Below, piece by piece: positions 11,454 to 19,675 of a DNA stretch of 64,000 nt. The DNA comes from Flavobacteriales bacterium 34_180_T64 (GTDB lineage Bacteria > Bacteroidota > Bacteroidia > Flavobacteriales > Flavobacteriaceae), in NCBI GenBank assembly GCA_002162765.1, contig MAAR01000001.1, positions 28,693 to 92,692 of the forward strand. Direction: 5' to 3'. The notes under the pieces are model-generated. The model was not told the DNA's origin. It was given only the letters and a program-made list of their open reading frames with translations, and did no database searches. Positions within the stretch are counted from its first letter, which is position 1; the number at the start of each line of letters is the position of its first letter. Both the position numbers and the translations under genes were made by a program.

Positions 11454-13133
11454 CTACTTATAATTTGAAGGCATCAGTCTTTTTTTAGACGCTCGCTCAT
11501 AATTATAAGCCCATTGAAACAAAAATTTCTCTTGTAATCTACGTCCAATAAATGTTACTCCCATAGGAGCACCATTTTCAGCATAGCCCATTGGAACGGT
11601 TAATGCAGGATATTCAGCCACAGCGGCGAACCCAGCGTGGTAATTGTTAATAGAAATAATTCCATCCAATTTATGGGCCTTCATGGGTGAATCAAAATAC
11701 AATTTGCCATTCGTTTTAAGTGTCCTCTTTATGATTTCAAATTCTTCATCCGTACTACTATCAGCAACAATTCCTTCAAATAATTTTTGCCCATATGGCA
11801 TTGTATTAATCGAGTCTTTACTATTAAATTCAATCACATCATCTACAGACCTCAATGTTATGGCTGAAGACGCATAATCTGCAAGATATTTTGGAAGATC
11901 GGTTTGCATGTCTAAATTCAACAGCCTCAGAAACCCAGGGAGCTCTATCTCTTCTTCTTCCAATTCAACAATTACGGCACCCTGTTCTTTTAGAATATCA
12001 ATAGCTGCAGCATATAATGTTTCCTCCTCAATCATTTCTCTATAGACACCGAAGCGTCTTCCATTTACACCAGTTTCACTTAATTCATTTAAATAAAAAC
12101 CGTTTTCCCATAAAGCGTAAATAGATTTCGAATCTGATGTGTCTTCGCCAAAAATAGCATCTAATAGTATGGCGTTGTCAATTACGTTCTTTGTGATTGG
12201 GCCAGCAGTATCTAAGGTTGATGAAATAGGGACAATCCCACTTCTACTTACTAAACCAATTGTAGGTTTAAGACCAACTACAGAATTTTGACTGGCAGGT
12301 GACAATATAGAACCTGAAGTTTCACTACCAATTGCAGCCGCACAAAAATTTGCCGAGACTGCCACAGCGCTTCCAGAGCTAGAACCACCTGTATCAATTA
12401 GTTTACGTCCATAAGGATTCAGGGTTTGACCTCCAATAGCACTATAACCGCTTGGACAATCTCCACAAAAGAAATAAGCCCATTCGCTTAGGTTCGATTT
12501 ACCCAAAATTAAAGCACCTTGCTCTTTTAAACGCTCCACTATAAAGGCATCTTTTGCAAAGTTTTCCTGCAATGCTACAGCACCTGCAGTTGTAGGCATA
12601 CCTGAAGCGTTGACATTGTCTTTTAAAAGAATTGGCATTCCAAAAACAGGATGCTTCAATTTTCTATTTAATAGTTCTCTATCTTTTTGCCTTGCTTCTT
12701 CAATGACACTAGAATTTAATGCAATTACAGAATTGAGTGATAATTCATTATTACGATCAAACTTTCTAATACGAAATAAATAAAATTTAGTAAGCTGTTC
12801 ATAGGACAATTTGCCACTCAATATAAAGCTCTGAATTGTTGGTATATCTTGTTCTAGAATGAATGGTTTTAAACTGATGTAAACGTCTTCATTAAAATCT
12901 TCAAGGTCATTCTCAAAAGGACTCCAAAGTGCCTCATTATTAATATACTTTGAATCCAATACTTTAAATGCTCTAAAATCTTTAGTCGAAATGGCACTAA
13001 TATCGGTAGATTCTTCAGCATTAGATCGAATAGATTCGCTTGTATTATCAACTACAGGAGTCTCTATATTTGATTTTGGATTTTTACAAGAAAAAACAAA
13101 AGAGACAATTAGGAAATAGATGCTGTATTTCAT
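11454..13133 (-). CDS. Amidase-signature family lipoprotein
   Basis: The 559-residue protein begins with a lipoprotein signal (hydrophobic stretch followed by SFVFSC, Cys16), so it should be anchored in the envelope. The amidase-signature core has the catalytic Lys in MPILLKDNVNASG, and the glycine/serine-rich segment TGGSSSGSAVAVSANF followed by the Ser nucleophile region SETSGSILSP, giving the Ser-cisSer-Lys triad. The C terminus has the conserved PALTVPMGYAENGAPMGVTF. Members hydrolyse various amides, including amino-acid amides and peptide amides; the substrate here is unknown. About 80 residues between the lipobox and the core are not conserved and may be a linker. It is unlikely to be GatA because it is exported and longer. 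Confidence 0.85.
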   Translation of the reverse strand: MKYSIYFLIVSFVFSCKNPKSNIETPVVDNTSESIRSNAEESTDISAISTKDFRAFKVLDSKYINNEALWSPFENDLEDFNEDVYISLKPFILEQDIPTIQSFILSGKLSYEQLTKFYLFRIRKFDRNNELSLNSVIALNSSVIEEARQKDRELLNRKLKHPVFGMPILLKDNVNASGMPTTAGAVALQENFAKDAFIVERLKEQGALILGKSNLSEWAYFFCGDCPSGYSAIGGQTLNPYGRKLIDTGGSSSGSAVAVSANFCAAAIGSETSGSILSPASQNSVVGLKPTIGLVSRSGIVPISSTLDTAGPITKNVIDNAILLDAIFGEDTSDSKSIYALWENGFYLNELSETGVNGRRFGVYREMIEEETLYAAAIDILKEQGAVIVELEEEEIELPGFLRLLNLDMQTDLPKYLADYASSAITLRSVDDVIEFNSKDSINTMPYGQKLFEGIVADSSTDEEFEIIKRTLKTNGKLYFDSPMKAHKLDGIISINNYHAGFAAVAEYPALTVPMGYAENGAPMGVTFIGRRLQEKFLFQWAYNYERASKKRLMPSNYK

Positions 13134-13183
13134 AGTTCGTATTTTTAATAAAAATACTAAAAGTTAAGAGAAGTAAGTTTCTA

Positions 13184-13261
13184 TTCAAACTGAACTAGTT
13201 TCAGATTCTCATTAGAATTGTCTATCAGCTTATTGAGGTTCCGAAATAAATTCAGAATGAC
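13184..13261. repeat. Imperfect inverted repeat, 28-base arms (copy 2)
   Basis: The right arm 13234-13261, read on the minus strand, begins GTCATTCTGAATTTATTT and ends CCTCA. The left arm 13184-13211 begins TTCAAACTGAAC and ends GATTCTCA. A 22-base spacer separates them. Arm length and sequence match the repeat at 231-288. It occupies most of the 156-base gap between ftsY and the amidase gene, in which I see no gene or other signal. Confidence 0.6.
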
Positions 13262-13289
13262 ATAATTTTACCCTTTTCAGACAGCCTTA

Positions 13290-14243
13290 TTATTTGAAGA
13301 ATGAATCTACAAATTCGTATTTATTAAATACTTGAAGATCTTCGATTCCTTCACCAACTCCAATGTATTTAACAGGGATTTGAAATTGATCAGAAATACC
13401 AATTACAACCCCACCTTTAGCAGTTCCATCGAGTTTCGTAACAGCTAATGATGTCACTTCTGTAGCTGCTGTAAATTGCTTCGCCTGTTCAAAAGCATTT
13501 TGACCTGTTGAACCATCCAAAACCAATAGTACATCATGAGGAGAATGATCCACTACTTTTTGCATCACGCGTTTTACTTTAGTCAACTCATTCATTAAGT
13601 TTACTTTATTATGCAATCGACCAGCAGTGTCAATAATTACTACATCGGCATCACTAGTAACAGCACTTTCTAATGTATCGAAAGCAACGGACGCAGGATC
13701 ACTTCCCATTGATTGTTTAACTATTGGTACATCAACACGATCTGCCCAAACTTGTAATTGATCAATAGCTGCTGCTCTAAATGTATCGGCAGCACCTAAT
13801 ACAACTTTTAGACCTTGTTTTTTGAATTGGTACGCCATTTTACCAATGGTTGTAGTTTTACCAACACCGTTGACTCCAACAACCATAATAACATGTGGTT
13901 TATGTGTTTTTGGTATAGAATACTCGGTATCTTCGCCACTATTGGTTTCAGATAATAAGCCAGCAATTTCTTCTCTTAGGATTTGGTTTAATTCTGATGT
14001 TCCTAAATATTTATCTTTTGAAACACGCGCTTCAATACGTTCAATAACTTTAAGAGTTGTATTCACTCCTACATCACTAGTCACTAAGATTTCTTCGAGG
14101 TTATCTAAAACTTCATCATCTACTTTAGATTTCCCGGCAACAGCTTTATTTAGTTTAGAGAAAAATGTGGATTTAGATTTCTCTAATCCCTTATCTAAGG
14201 ATTCCTTTTTTTCTGAAGAGAATATTTTTTTAAAAAAGCTCAT
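13290..14243 (-). CDS. ftsY: Signal recognition particle receptor FtsY
   Basis: FtsY is the GTPase receptor that docks SRP-ribosome complexes at the inner membrane. The 317-residue protein has a short charged N-terminal region (many Lys, Glu, Ser; no long acidic A domain), an N domain, and the G domain with GVNGVGKTTTIGKM (P-loop), DTAGRLHNK, and TKLDGTAKGG. The C terminus GVGEGIEDLQVFNKYEFVD is typical. It follows the ribosomal operon on the same strand but behind a terminator, so it is probably transcribed separately; the 140-base gap upstream supports this. Confidence 0.97.
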   Translation of the reverse strand: MSFFKKIFSSEKKESLDKGLEKSKSTFFSKLNKAVAGKSKVDDEVLDNLEEILVTSDVGVNTTLKVIERIEARVSKDKYLGTSELNQILREEIAGLLSETNSGEDTEYSIPKTHKPHVIMVVGVNGVGKTTTIGKMAYQFKKQGLKVVLGAADTFRAAAIDQLQVWADRVDVPIVKQSMGSDPASVAFDTLESAVTSDADVVIIDTAGRLHNKVNLMNELTKVKRVMQKVVDHSPHDVLLVLDGSTGQNAFEQAKQFTAATEVTSLAVTKLDGTAKGGVVIGISDQFQIPVKYIGVGEGIEDLQVFNKYEFVDSFFK

Positions 14244-14330
14244 TCTTATGTTTAATTTCTAACTATAAATCAAATGTTGAGCCTAAACTGAATAACTGAA
14301 CATTTGTCATGTTTCACGTCAAATATAGCC

Positions 14331-14361
14331 ATAAAAAAACTGCTTTCAAATGAAAGCAGTT
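14331..14361 (-). terminator. Terminator of the rpmB-rpmG-DUF4295 operon
   Basis: The stem AACTGCTTTC (14338-14347) pairs perfectly with GAAAGCAGTT (14352-14361) around a four-base loop. On the minus strand it is followed by a run of seven T. It lies 24 bases after the DUF4295 stop. Confidence 0.85.
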
Positions 14362-14384
14362 GCAATTAAATATGAAAATTTAAT

Positions 14385-14537
14385 TTATTTCTTGTTTAAA
14401 AAATCATTGACAAACTCTGGTGCCATTACTGACTCAACAAACATGTAAGCTCCAGTTTTTGGTGATTTCACCATTTTGATAGCTTTAGTTAATCGCTTTG
14501 ATCCTGTTTGTAATGATGCTACTGATTTCTTTGCCAT
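14385..14537 (-). CDS. DUF4295 small protein, third gene of the L28-L33 operon
   Basis: This 50-residue basic protein starts MAKKSVASLQTGSKRLTKAI and ends FVNDFLNKK. It is the DUF4295 family, found in Bacteroidota directly after rpmB and rpmG. Its size, charge and place in the operon suggest a phylum-specific ribosome-associated protein; as far as I know its position on the ribosome comes from structural work in relatives, which I cannot confirm here. It is separated from rpmG by a tandem repeat of about 100 bases. Confidence 0.9.
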   Translation of the reverse strand: MAKKSVASLQTGSKRLTKAIKMVKSPKTGAYMFVESVMAPEFVNDFLNKK

Positions 14538-14549
14538 GACTCTAATGTG

Positions 14550-14648
14550 TTATTTGAGTTTTTCTTACGAAAATCTCTTGTTGTTATTTGAGTTTTTCTT
14601 ACGAAAATCTCTTGTTCTTATTTGAGACTTTCTTACGAAATTCTCGAA
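14550..14648. repeat. Tandem repeat, 34-base period, about three copies
   Basis: Units begin at 14550, 14584 and 14618, each starting TTATTTGAG and containing TTTCTTACGAAA. Units one and two are nearly identical; unit three has several changes and fades into the rpmG stop region. The repeat fills the spacer between rpmG and the DUF4295 gene. It contains no open frame of note on either strand. Confidence 0.8.
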
Positions 14649-14831
14649 TTATTTAATTTCTTTATGAACTGTCATACGCTTAAGGATAGGATTAAATTTC
14701 TTAATCTCCATTCTATCTGGCGTATTCTTTTTATTTTTTGTTGTGATGTAACGAGAAGTTCCTGGTTTTCCAGATTCCTTATGCTCAGTACATTCTAATA
14801 TAACTTGTATTCTATTTCCTCTCTTTGCCAT
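14649..14831 (-). CDS. rpmG: 50S ribosomal protein L33
   Basis: The 60-residue protein starts [20 protein letters not shown] and has the [21 protein letters not shown] core of L33, a small protein near the ribosomal E site. It lacks the CxxC zinc pairs, so it is the zinc-free form; only one cysteine is present. It is the middle gene of the rpmB-rpmG-DUF4295 operon, 27 bases after rpmB. Confidence 0.97.
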   Translation of the reverse strand: MAKRGNRIQVILECTEHKESGKPGTSRYITTKNKKNTPDRMEIKKFNPILKRMTVHKEIK

Positions 14832-14858
14832 TGTACGTGTCTTTAACGCGTTACGCTA

Positions 14859-15095
14859 TTATTTTAAAAATCCTTTAGATTTCGCTTCTTTAATTGCTGC
14901 TGAAATCCCTATTTTATTGATAGTTTTCAATGCAGAAGTAGAAACTTTTAAAGTTACCCATTTATCTTCTTCAGGAATAAAAAAACGTTTTTTAACTAAA
15001 TTCGCATTGAATTTACGTTTCGTTTTATTCATCGCGTGAGATACGTTGTTTCCAACCATCGCTTTCTTTCCAGTAAGTTCACAAACTCTTGACAT
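14859..15095 (-). CDS. rpmB: 50S ribosomal protein L28
   Basis: The 78-residue protein starts MSRVCELTGKKAMVGNNVSH and has NLVKKRFFIPEEDKWVTLKV, the bacterial L28 core. It is first in the operon and lies behind a strong Bacteroidota-type promoter (15157-15188), leaving a leader of roughly 55 bases. The single Cys in VCELTGK is not part of a full zinc site. Confidence 0.97.
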   Translation of the reverse strand: MSRVCELTGKKAMVGNNVSHAMNKTKRKFNANLVKKRFFIPEEDKWVTLKVSTSALKTINKIGISAAIKEAKSKGFLK

Positions 15096-15156
15096 TCTTT
15101 CTAACTTTAATTATGTTATCATTTCTGTTTATAAATAGATATTTTCAAACAGGCTG

Positions 15157-15188
15157 CAAATTTAGTAAAACTTTACAATATCAACAAA
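15157..15188 (-). promoter_or_regulatory. Promoter of the rpmB operon, TTTG-N20-TAAATTTG
   Basis: On the minus strand a TTTG (-33 element, 15185-15188) is followed after exactly 20 bases by TAAATTTG (-7 element, 15157-15164). Both elements and the spacing match the primary sigma factor consensus of Bacteroidota (TTTG, 19-21 bases, TAnnTTTG). This is the best housekeeping promoter in the window. Confidence 0.8.
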
Positions 15189-15197
15189 CTAATATTG

Positions 15198-16445
15198 CTA
15201 CTTTTTTAAAATTTCTTTTTGCAGCATTTCAAAGGCTTTGTTAACTGCCTTATTAATAACTTTTACTCGATGATTTCCAAACATGAATTTCTCGGAATAA
15301 ACTTCGTCTTTTGTAGCTAATGCTATATAAACTATCCCAACATCCTCAGTAGTATCATCTGTAGTAGGCCCAGCATTTCCTGTAGTAGCAATCGCAAAAT
15401 CTGTATTAAACTTTTTCAAAGCTGATAAAGCCATAGCTTCTGTAACCTCTCTACTTACCACCGAATACTTTTCAATTAAAGCCTCAGAGATGTCAAGAAG
15501 ATTAATTTTTGCCTCTTTTGTATAACTTACAATACTACCTTTAAAATATTTAGAGGCTCCTGCATTTACTGTGATCGATTCTGCTATTTTACCACCTGTA
15601 CAACTTTCGGCTGTAGCCAGTGTTTTTCCATATTTGCTTAGTTGTTTACCAATTATGGCTTCAATAGATTCATCGGCTTCAAAACCTACAAAAACATCTT
15701 CTATTTGAGGTAAAAGTAATGCAATTTGCTTTTCCATTTCAGCGTCCACTAAAGTTTTATCAATGGCATTCGCTGATAAACGCAATCGCACCTTACCAAG
15801 ATTTGGTAAATATGCAAGCTTCATGAACTCCGGTAAATTATCCTCCCATTTTTCAATTCGTGCCGCTAAGCTACTTTCTCCTAAGCCATAAGTTAAAATT
15901 GTTTTATGGAGTATATAAGGAAACTTAAATGTATTTCTCAGTTTAGGAATTACTGTTTGTTCAATCAATGCTTTCATCTCAAAAGGAACTCCAGGAAGCG
16001 AAATGAATACTTTTCCGTTTTTCTCTAACCACATACCAGGCGCACTTCCAACCATATTCATAAGTACGGTTGCCTTTGAAGGCACTAAGGCTTGATCTAT
16101 ATTGACTTGAGTTAACTCTTGCCTTATATATTTTTTCCACAGAAATTGAATATTTTCTAATACGGCTTGACTCTGTACCAGATTGTCATCAAAATATTCA
16201 GCAATCGTTTTTTTGGTAATGTCGTCCTTAGTAGGACCCAATCCTCCAGTTAATATAATTATATCGGCATTTTCCTCAGCCTCCCTTAGAGACTTCAAAA
16301 TGTGGTTTTTATCATCTTGAACCGAAGTAATTTGATATACAGAAACTCCAATTTTATTAAGTGATTTGCTAATAAATGCAGAATTTGTATCTACAATTTG
16401 TCCAATTAGAATTTCATCTCCAATAGTTATTATTTCTGCTTGCAT
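15198..16445 (-). CDS. cinA: CinA family protein: competence/damage-inducible protein with nicotinamide-nucleotide amidase domain
   Basis: The 415-residue protein has the N-terminal molybdopterin-binding-like domain (EIITIGDEILIGQIVDTNS, then ILTGGLGPTKDDITK) and the C-terminal PncC-type amidase domain (TAESCTGGKIAESIT, then SYTKEAKINLL). The C domain deamidates NMN to nicotinate mononucleotide in pyridine nucleotide salvage; the N domain in homologues hydrolyses ADP-ribose. Full length for the two-domain form. Its start overlaps the stop of the Hpt gene by one base, showing translational coupling. Confidence 0.95.
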   Translation of the reverse strand: MQAEIITIGDEILIGQIVDTNSAFISKSLNKIGVSVYQITSVQDDKNHILKSLREAEENADIIILTGGLGPTKDDITKKTIAEYFDDNLVQSQAVLENIQFLWKKYIRQELTQVNIDQALVPSKATVLMNMVGSAPGMWLEKNGKVFISLPGVPFEMKALIEQTVIPKLRNTFKFPYILHKTILTYGLGESSLAARIEKWEDNLPEFMKLAYLPNLGKVRLRLSANAIDKTLVDAEMEKQIALLLPQIEDVFVGFEADESIEAIIGKQLSKYGKTLATAESCTGGKIAESITVNAGASKYFKGSIVSYTKEAKINLLDISEALIEKYSVVSREVTEAMALSALKKFNTDFAIATTGNAGPTTDDTTEDVGIVYIALATKDEVYSEKFMFGNHRVKVINKAVNKAFEMLQKEILKK

Positions 16446-16786
16446 TACAAATTGAAGTCAATTTTTATTTCTTGAACGGCGTTATCGACTGCAGCTAGAA
16501 CAAGTTGTAATTTATCAGATACATCTTGATCTCCATTTTCAAGTTTTCCCCAATCCTGTACCTCAATTAAATCCTGTAAAACTCCAAGTTCGAACAAATC
16601 AATTGTCGGTTTCATTTTATGTGCAGCCTGATAGGTTGTATAATAATCTCTTTCAGCTACAGCAATTTTCAACCGTTCAGCATCTTCTGGGACTTCTTCT
16701 AAAAATGCGGCTGCCAATGCAGCTACAAATTCTTCGTCGTTATCTGCTAATTCCCTTACTCTAAACAATTTATAATGTTGTTCCAT
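16445..16786 (-). CDS. Histidine phosphotransfer (Hpt) domain protein
   Basis: This 113-residue all-helical protein matches stand-alone Hpt domains. The likely phosphorylated histidine is in YQAAHKMKPTIDLF near residue 57, where AHKMKP corresponds to the AHxLKG motif; the usual Gly is Pro or shifted here. It has no kinase or receiver domain, and no two-component gene lies nearby. It sits between the FAH hydrolase and cinA, starting directly at the previous stop, so it is co-transcribed with housekeeping genes. Its partner cannot be named from this window. Confidence 0.8.
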   Translation of the reverse strand: MEQHYKLFRVRELADNDEEFVAALAAAFLEEVPEDAERLKIAVAERDYYTTYQAAHKMKPTIDLFELGVLQDLIEVQDWGKLENGDQDVSDKLQLVLAAVDNAVQEIKIDFNL

Positions 16787-17398
16787 TTACTTTATTGTTA
16801 TTGAAAACAGCTGCTTGTCTTCTAAAAATCCGTTCAATTTATCATTTGCAACTACCTTGCCAACTCCTGCTGGCGTTCCTGTAAATATAATATCTCCAAT
16901 CTTTAAAGTAAAATATTTTGAGACATATTCGATAAGTTCATCAATTTTCCACAGCATATGACTCGTACTTCCTTGTTGCACAATTGAACCATTTTTTTCC
17001 AATGAAAAATTAATATTATTCACATCACTAAATTCCTTTTTTGCTAACCAATTCCCTACAACAGCAGCGCCATCAAAGGCCTTAGCTTTTTCCCAAGGCA
17101 ATCCTTTTGCTTTTAATTGTGCTTGTAAATCGCGAGCTGTAAAATCGATTCCAAGACCAATTTCATTATAGTATTTATGTGCGAATTTTTTATCAATATG
17201 CTTTCCAACTCTATTGATTTTTACCAATATTTCAACTTCATGATGTATATCCTCTGAAAAATCTGGAATAAAAAAAGGTTGTTTCTTCAACAATAGTGAG
17301 GTGTCTGGCTTTAAAAACACAACAGGATCTGTTGGCTTTTCATTGTCCAATTCTTTGATATGCTCCGTATAATTACGCCCTATACAAATGAGTTTCAT
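16787..17398 (-). CDS. Fumarylacetoacetate hydrolase (FAH) family protein
   Basis: The 203-residue protein starts KLICIGRNYTEHIKEL and ends with the FTGTPAGVGKV metal-site loop, both hallmarks of the short FAH family. Metal ligands are likely the Glu residues of HHEVEILVKI and the Asp of GLGIDFTARDLQ. Family members include acylpyruvases and oxaloacetate decarboxylases; at this length and without a catabolic context, acylpyruvate hydrolase or oxaloacetate decarboxylase/tautomerase are both possible. It lies in a tight run (one- or two-base gaps) with the exonuclease and Hpt genes. Confidence 0.87.
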   Translation of the reverse strand: MKLICIGRNYTEHIKELDNEKPTDPVVFLKPDTSLLLKKQPFFIPDFSEDIHHEVEILVKINRVGKHIDKKFAHKYYNEIGLGIDFTARDLQAQLKAKGLPWEKAKAFDGAAVVGNWLAKKEFSDVNNINFSLEKNGSIVQQGSTSHMLWKIDELIEYVSKYFTLKIGDIIFTGTPAGVGKVVANDKLNGFLEDKQLFSITIK

Positions 17399-17399
17399 A

Positions 17400-18176
17400 C
17401 TAACTTAGCTTGTTATTAAACGCTCTTAGTTTAATTGCTGTCAATACTTTCTTTGTGTACAAGGGAAAATCAGCATTTAACAACCATCCGAAATAACCAG
17501 GTTCATCCTTCAAAACGTCTAACACACGCTTGCCTTTATGTTTACCAAAGGAAAAACACTCCTCTCCTTCTTCATTATAATTAATGAATCCAGCGAAATC
17601 AGCAAACTTCTTTCGCGAACTATAGTCAGCTAAAAATTTGGTGTTGTTTTCTAAGGCATCATATTTTGATAATTGTGCTTTAAGAACTTCAAAAGTAGCC
17701 ATAGTATCAGCCTCTGCACTATGGGCATCCTCTAAATTTTTATCACAATAAAACTTGTAAGCAGCAACTAATGTGCGCTGTTCCATTTTATGAAAAATAG
17801 TTTGAACATCAACAGAAACACGATTTTTCATATCAAAATCCAAATCTGCTCTAAGCATTTCTTCAGCTAGCAACGGAATATCAAAACGGTTCGAATTAAA
17901 GCCACCCAAATCGGCGTCTTTTATCATAAGATGCACCTCCTTTGCCAATTCTTTAAATGTTGGTTTATCGGCGACATCAGCATCCGAAATACCATGTATT
18001 GCTGTTGTTTCTTTAGGAATTGCCATTTCGGGATTTACCTTCCATGTTTTTTTCTCTTCTGTACCGTCGGGATATACTTTTAAAATAGAAATTTCTACGA
18101 TTCGGTCTTTCGATATATTTATACCTGTAGTCTCAAGGTCAAAAAAACAAATAGGTTTACTTAAATTAAGATTCAT
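17400..18176 (-). CDS. DnaQ-like 3'-5' exonuclease with ExoX-type C-terminal domain
   Basis: The 258-residue protein has the three exonuclease motifs of the DEDDh class: FFDLETTGINISKDRIVEI (motif I), GGFNSNRFDIPLLAEE (motif II) and AHSAEADTMATFEVL (motif III with His and Asp). It also has HGISDADVADKPTF, as in polymerase III epsilon. Residues about 205-250 carry FGKHKGKRVLDVLKDEPGYF and WLLNADFPLYTKKVL, the C-terminal domain seen in ExoX-like nucleases. It may act in repair or RNA processing. It heads a leftward operon with FAH, Hpt and cinA genes, behind a terminator from the E2 gene. Confidence 0.9.
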   Translation of the reverse strand: MNLNLSKPICFFDLETTGINISKDRIVEISILKVYPDGTEEKKTWKVNPEMAIPKETTAIHGISDADVADKPTFKELAKEVHLMIKDADLGGFNSNRFDIPLLAEEMLRADLDFDMKNRVSVDVQTIFHKMEQRTLVAAYKFYCDKNLEDAHSAEADTMATFEVLKAQLSKYDALENNTKFLADYSSRKKFADFAGFINYNEEGEECFSFGKHKGKRVLDVLKDEPGYFGWLLNADFPLYTKKVLTAIKLRAFNNKLS

Positions 18177-18210
18177 GCATTAAAAATTTAAACAAAGATA
18201 ACGAGAAATA

Positions 18211-18241
18211 AAAAAGCCTTAATAGGAATTAAGGCTTTTTT
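18211..18241 (-). terminator. Terminator after the E2 gene
   Basis: AAAAAGCCTTAAT (18211-18223) pairs with ATTAAGGCTTTTT (18228-18240) around a four-base loop. The minus strand has a T-run at its 3' side. It lies 20 bases after the stop of the 18261-19586 gene. Confidence 0.88.
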
Positions 18242-18260
18242 AATATTAAATCGATGTTAA

Positions 18261-19586
18261 TTAAATCTCTCTATTTGGATCCCAGGCTTCAAGGTAATCT
18301 TTCACAGCCTTTACAAACTGTCCTCCTAGCGCTCCGTTTACGACACGATGATCATAAGAGTGCGACAAGAACATTCTATAACGAATTCCTATAAAATCAC
18401 CTTCTTCGGTTTCAACAACTGCAGGAACTTTACGAATTGCACCAAGTGCTAATATTCCAACTTGAGGCTGATTAATAATTGGAGTTCCCATTATACTTCC
18501 AAATGTACCAACATTCGTAACCGTATACGTTCCGCCTTGGATATCGTCTGGTTTCAATTGATTCTCACGAGCACGACCAGCCAAATCATTAACTTTTTTG
18601 GTCATTCCAACTAAATTCAATTGGTCAGCATCTTTAATTACAGGAACAATTAAATTTCCATTCCCTAAAGCAGCAGCCATACCCAAATTGATATGTTTCT
18701 TTTTAATAATTTTATTGTCTTGCAATGAAATATTCATCATTGGAAAATCTCTTAAGGCCTTGGCAACAGCTTCCATGAAAATTGGCGTAAACGTTAAATT
18801 TTCACCTTCACGTTTTGCAAAATCCTTTTTAACTTTATTTCTCCAGTTCCAAATTTTAGTAACATCAGCTTCAATAAAACTTTGCACATGAGCAGAAGTC
18901 TGAACTGATTCTACCATATGATGGGCTATTAATTTACCCATTCTGGACATTTCAATAATTTCATCATCTCCACTTGCAATAATTGGAGCTGGAGCTGCTT
19001 TTGGTTTTTCAGTTCCATTTACTTGAGTTGCTACTACTTTAGGTTCATCCTGAACAGGAGCCGAGCTTCTATTTTCTAGATAAGCGAGAATGTCATTTTT
19101 AGTAACACGACCTTCTTTCCCGGTTCCAGGTAAAGTGTCTAATTCTGCTTGTGTAATGTTTTCTTGTTTTGCTATATTTTTCACCAGAGGTGAATAAAAG
19201 CGTTCGCCACTAGAAATTACTGGCGCAGCTACGACTTTAGCCGACTCCACTGTTTGAGCCACCTGAGCAACCGGTGTAGATTCCACAACAACATTCTGTT
19301 TTACAGGTTCTGCTTTTGGAGTTGATGCTTCAGATGTCACGTTAGCATCGGTTTCTATAACCGCGATTGTTTGACCTACTTGAACTACATCATCAATATC
19401 AAATAATTTTTCAACCAATACACCGTCAACTTCACTTGGTATTTCACTGTCTACTTTATCTGTGGCAATCTCTAGTACCGCTTCGTCAGCTTCTATAGTA
19501 TCACCAACTTCTTTTAACCATCCAGTAATTGTAGCTTCTGCTACACTTTCTCCCATTTTAGGAAGTTTTAGTTCAAATTTTGCCAT
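18261..19586 (-). CDS. 2-oxoacid dehydrogenase complex E2 (dihydrolipoyl acyltransferase)
   Basis: The 441-residue protein has one lipoyl domain (about 1-78, lipoyl lysine in EIATDKVDSEI), a flexible Pro/Ala/Val-rich linker, an E3/E1-binding domain (about 130-168, PLVKNIAKQENI), a second linker, and the catalytic core (about 210-441). It is the acyl-transfer core of a pyruvate, 2-oxoglutarate or branched-chain dehydrogenase; the motif set fits the branched-chain/general type best. The catalytic motif reads HRVVNGALGG, with Asn where most E2 enzymes have Asp (HxxxDG). No E1 or E3 gene is nearby. It has a private terminator and appears to be a single-gene unit. Confidence 0.92.
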   Translation of the reverse strand: MAKFELKLPKMGESVAEATITGWLKEVGDTIEADEAVLEIATDKVDSEIPSEVDGVLVEKLFDIDDVVQVGQTIAVIETDANVTSEASTPKAEPVKQNVVVESTPVAQVAQTVESAKVVAAPVISSGERFYSPLVKNIAKQENITQAELDTLPGTGKEGRVTKNDILAYLENRSSAPVQDEPKVVATQVNGTEKPKAAPAPIIASGDDEIIEMSRMGKLIAHHMVESVQTSAHVQSFIEADVTKIWNWRNKVKKDFAKREGENLTFTPIFMEAVAKALRDFPMMNISLQDNKIIKKKHINLGMAAALGNGNLIVPVIKDADQLNLVGMTKKVNDLAGRARENQLKPDDIQGGTYTVTNVGTFGSIMGTPIINQPQVGILALGAIRKVPAVVETEEGDFIGIRYRMFLSHSYDHRVVNGALGGQFVKAVKDYLEAWDPNREI

Positions 19587-19675
19587 ATCCTTAATGCAAA
19601 AGGTTTTTTTGGGTTTATGCCTGCAAAATTAATGAAAAAACACGTAATCTTTTGCAGTTTTATCAAATAATTGTT

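Noticed and set aside
18598..18891. Reverse-strand open frames inside E2, fabH, htpG and others
   Set aside because: All lie inside well-supported genes in other frames and have composition typical of shadow frames.
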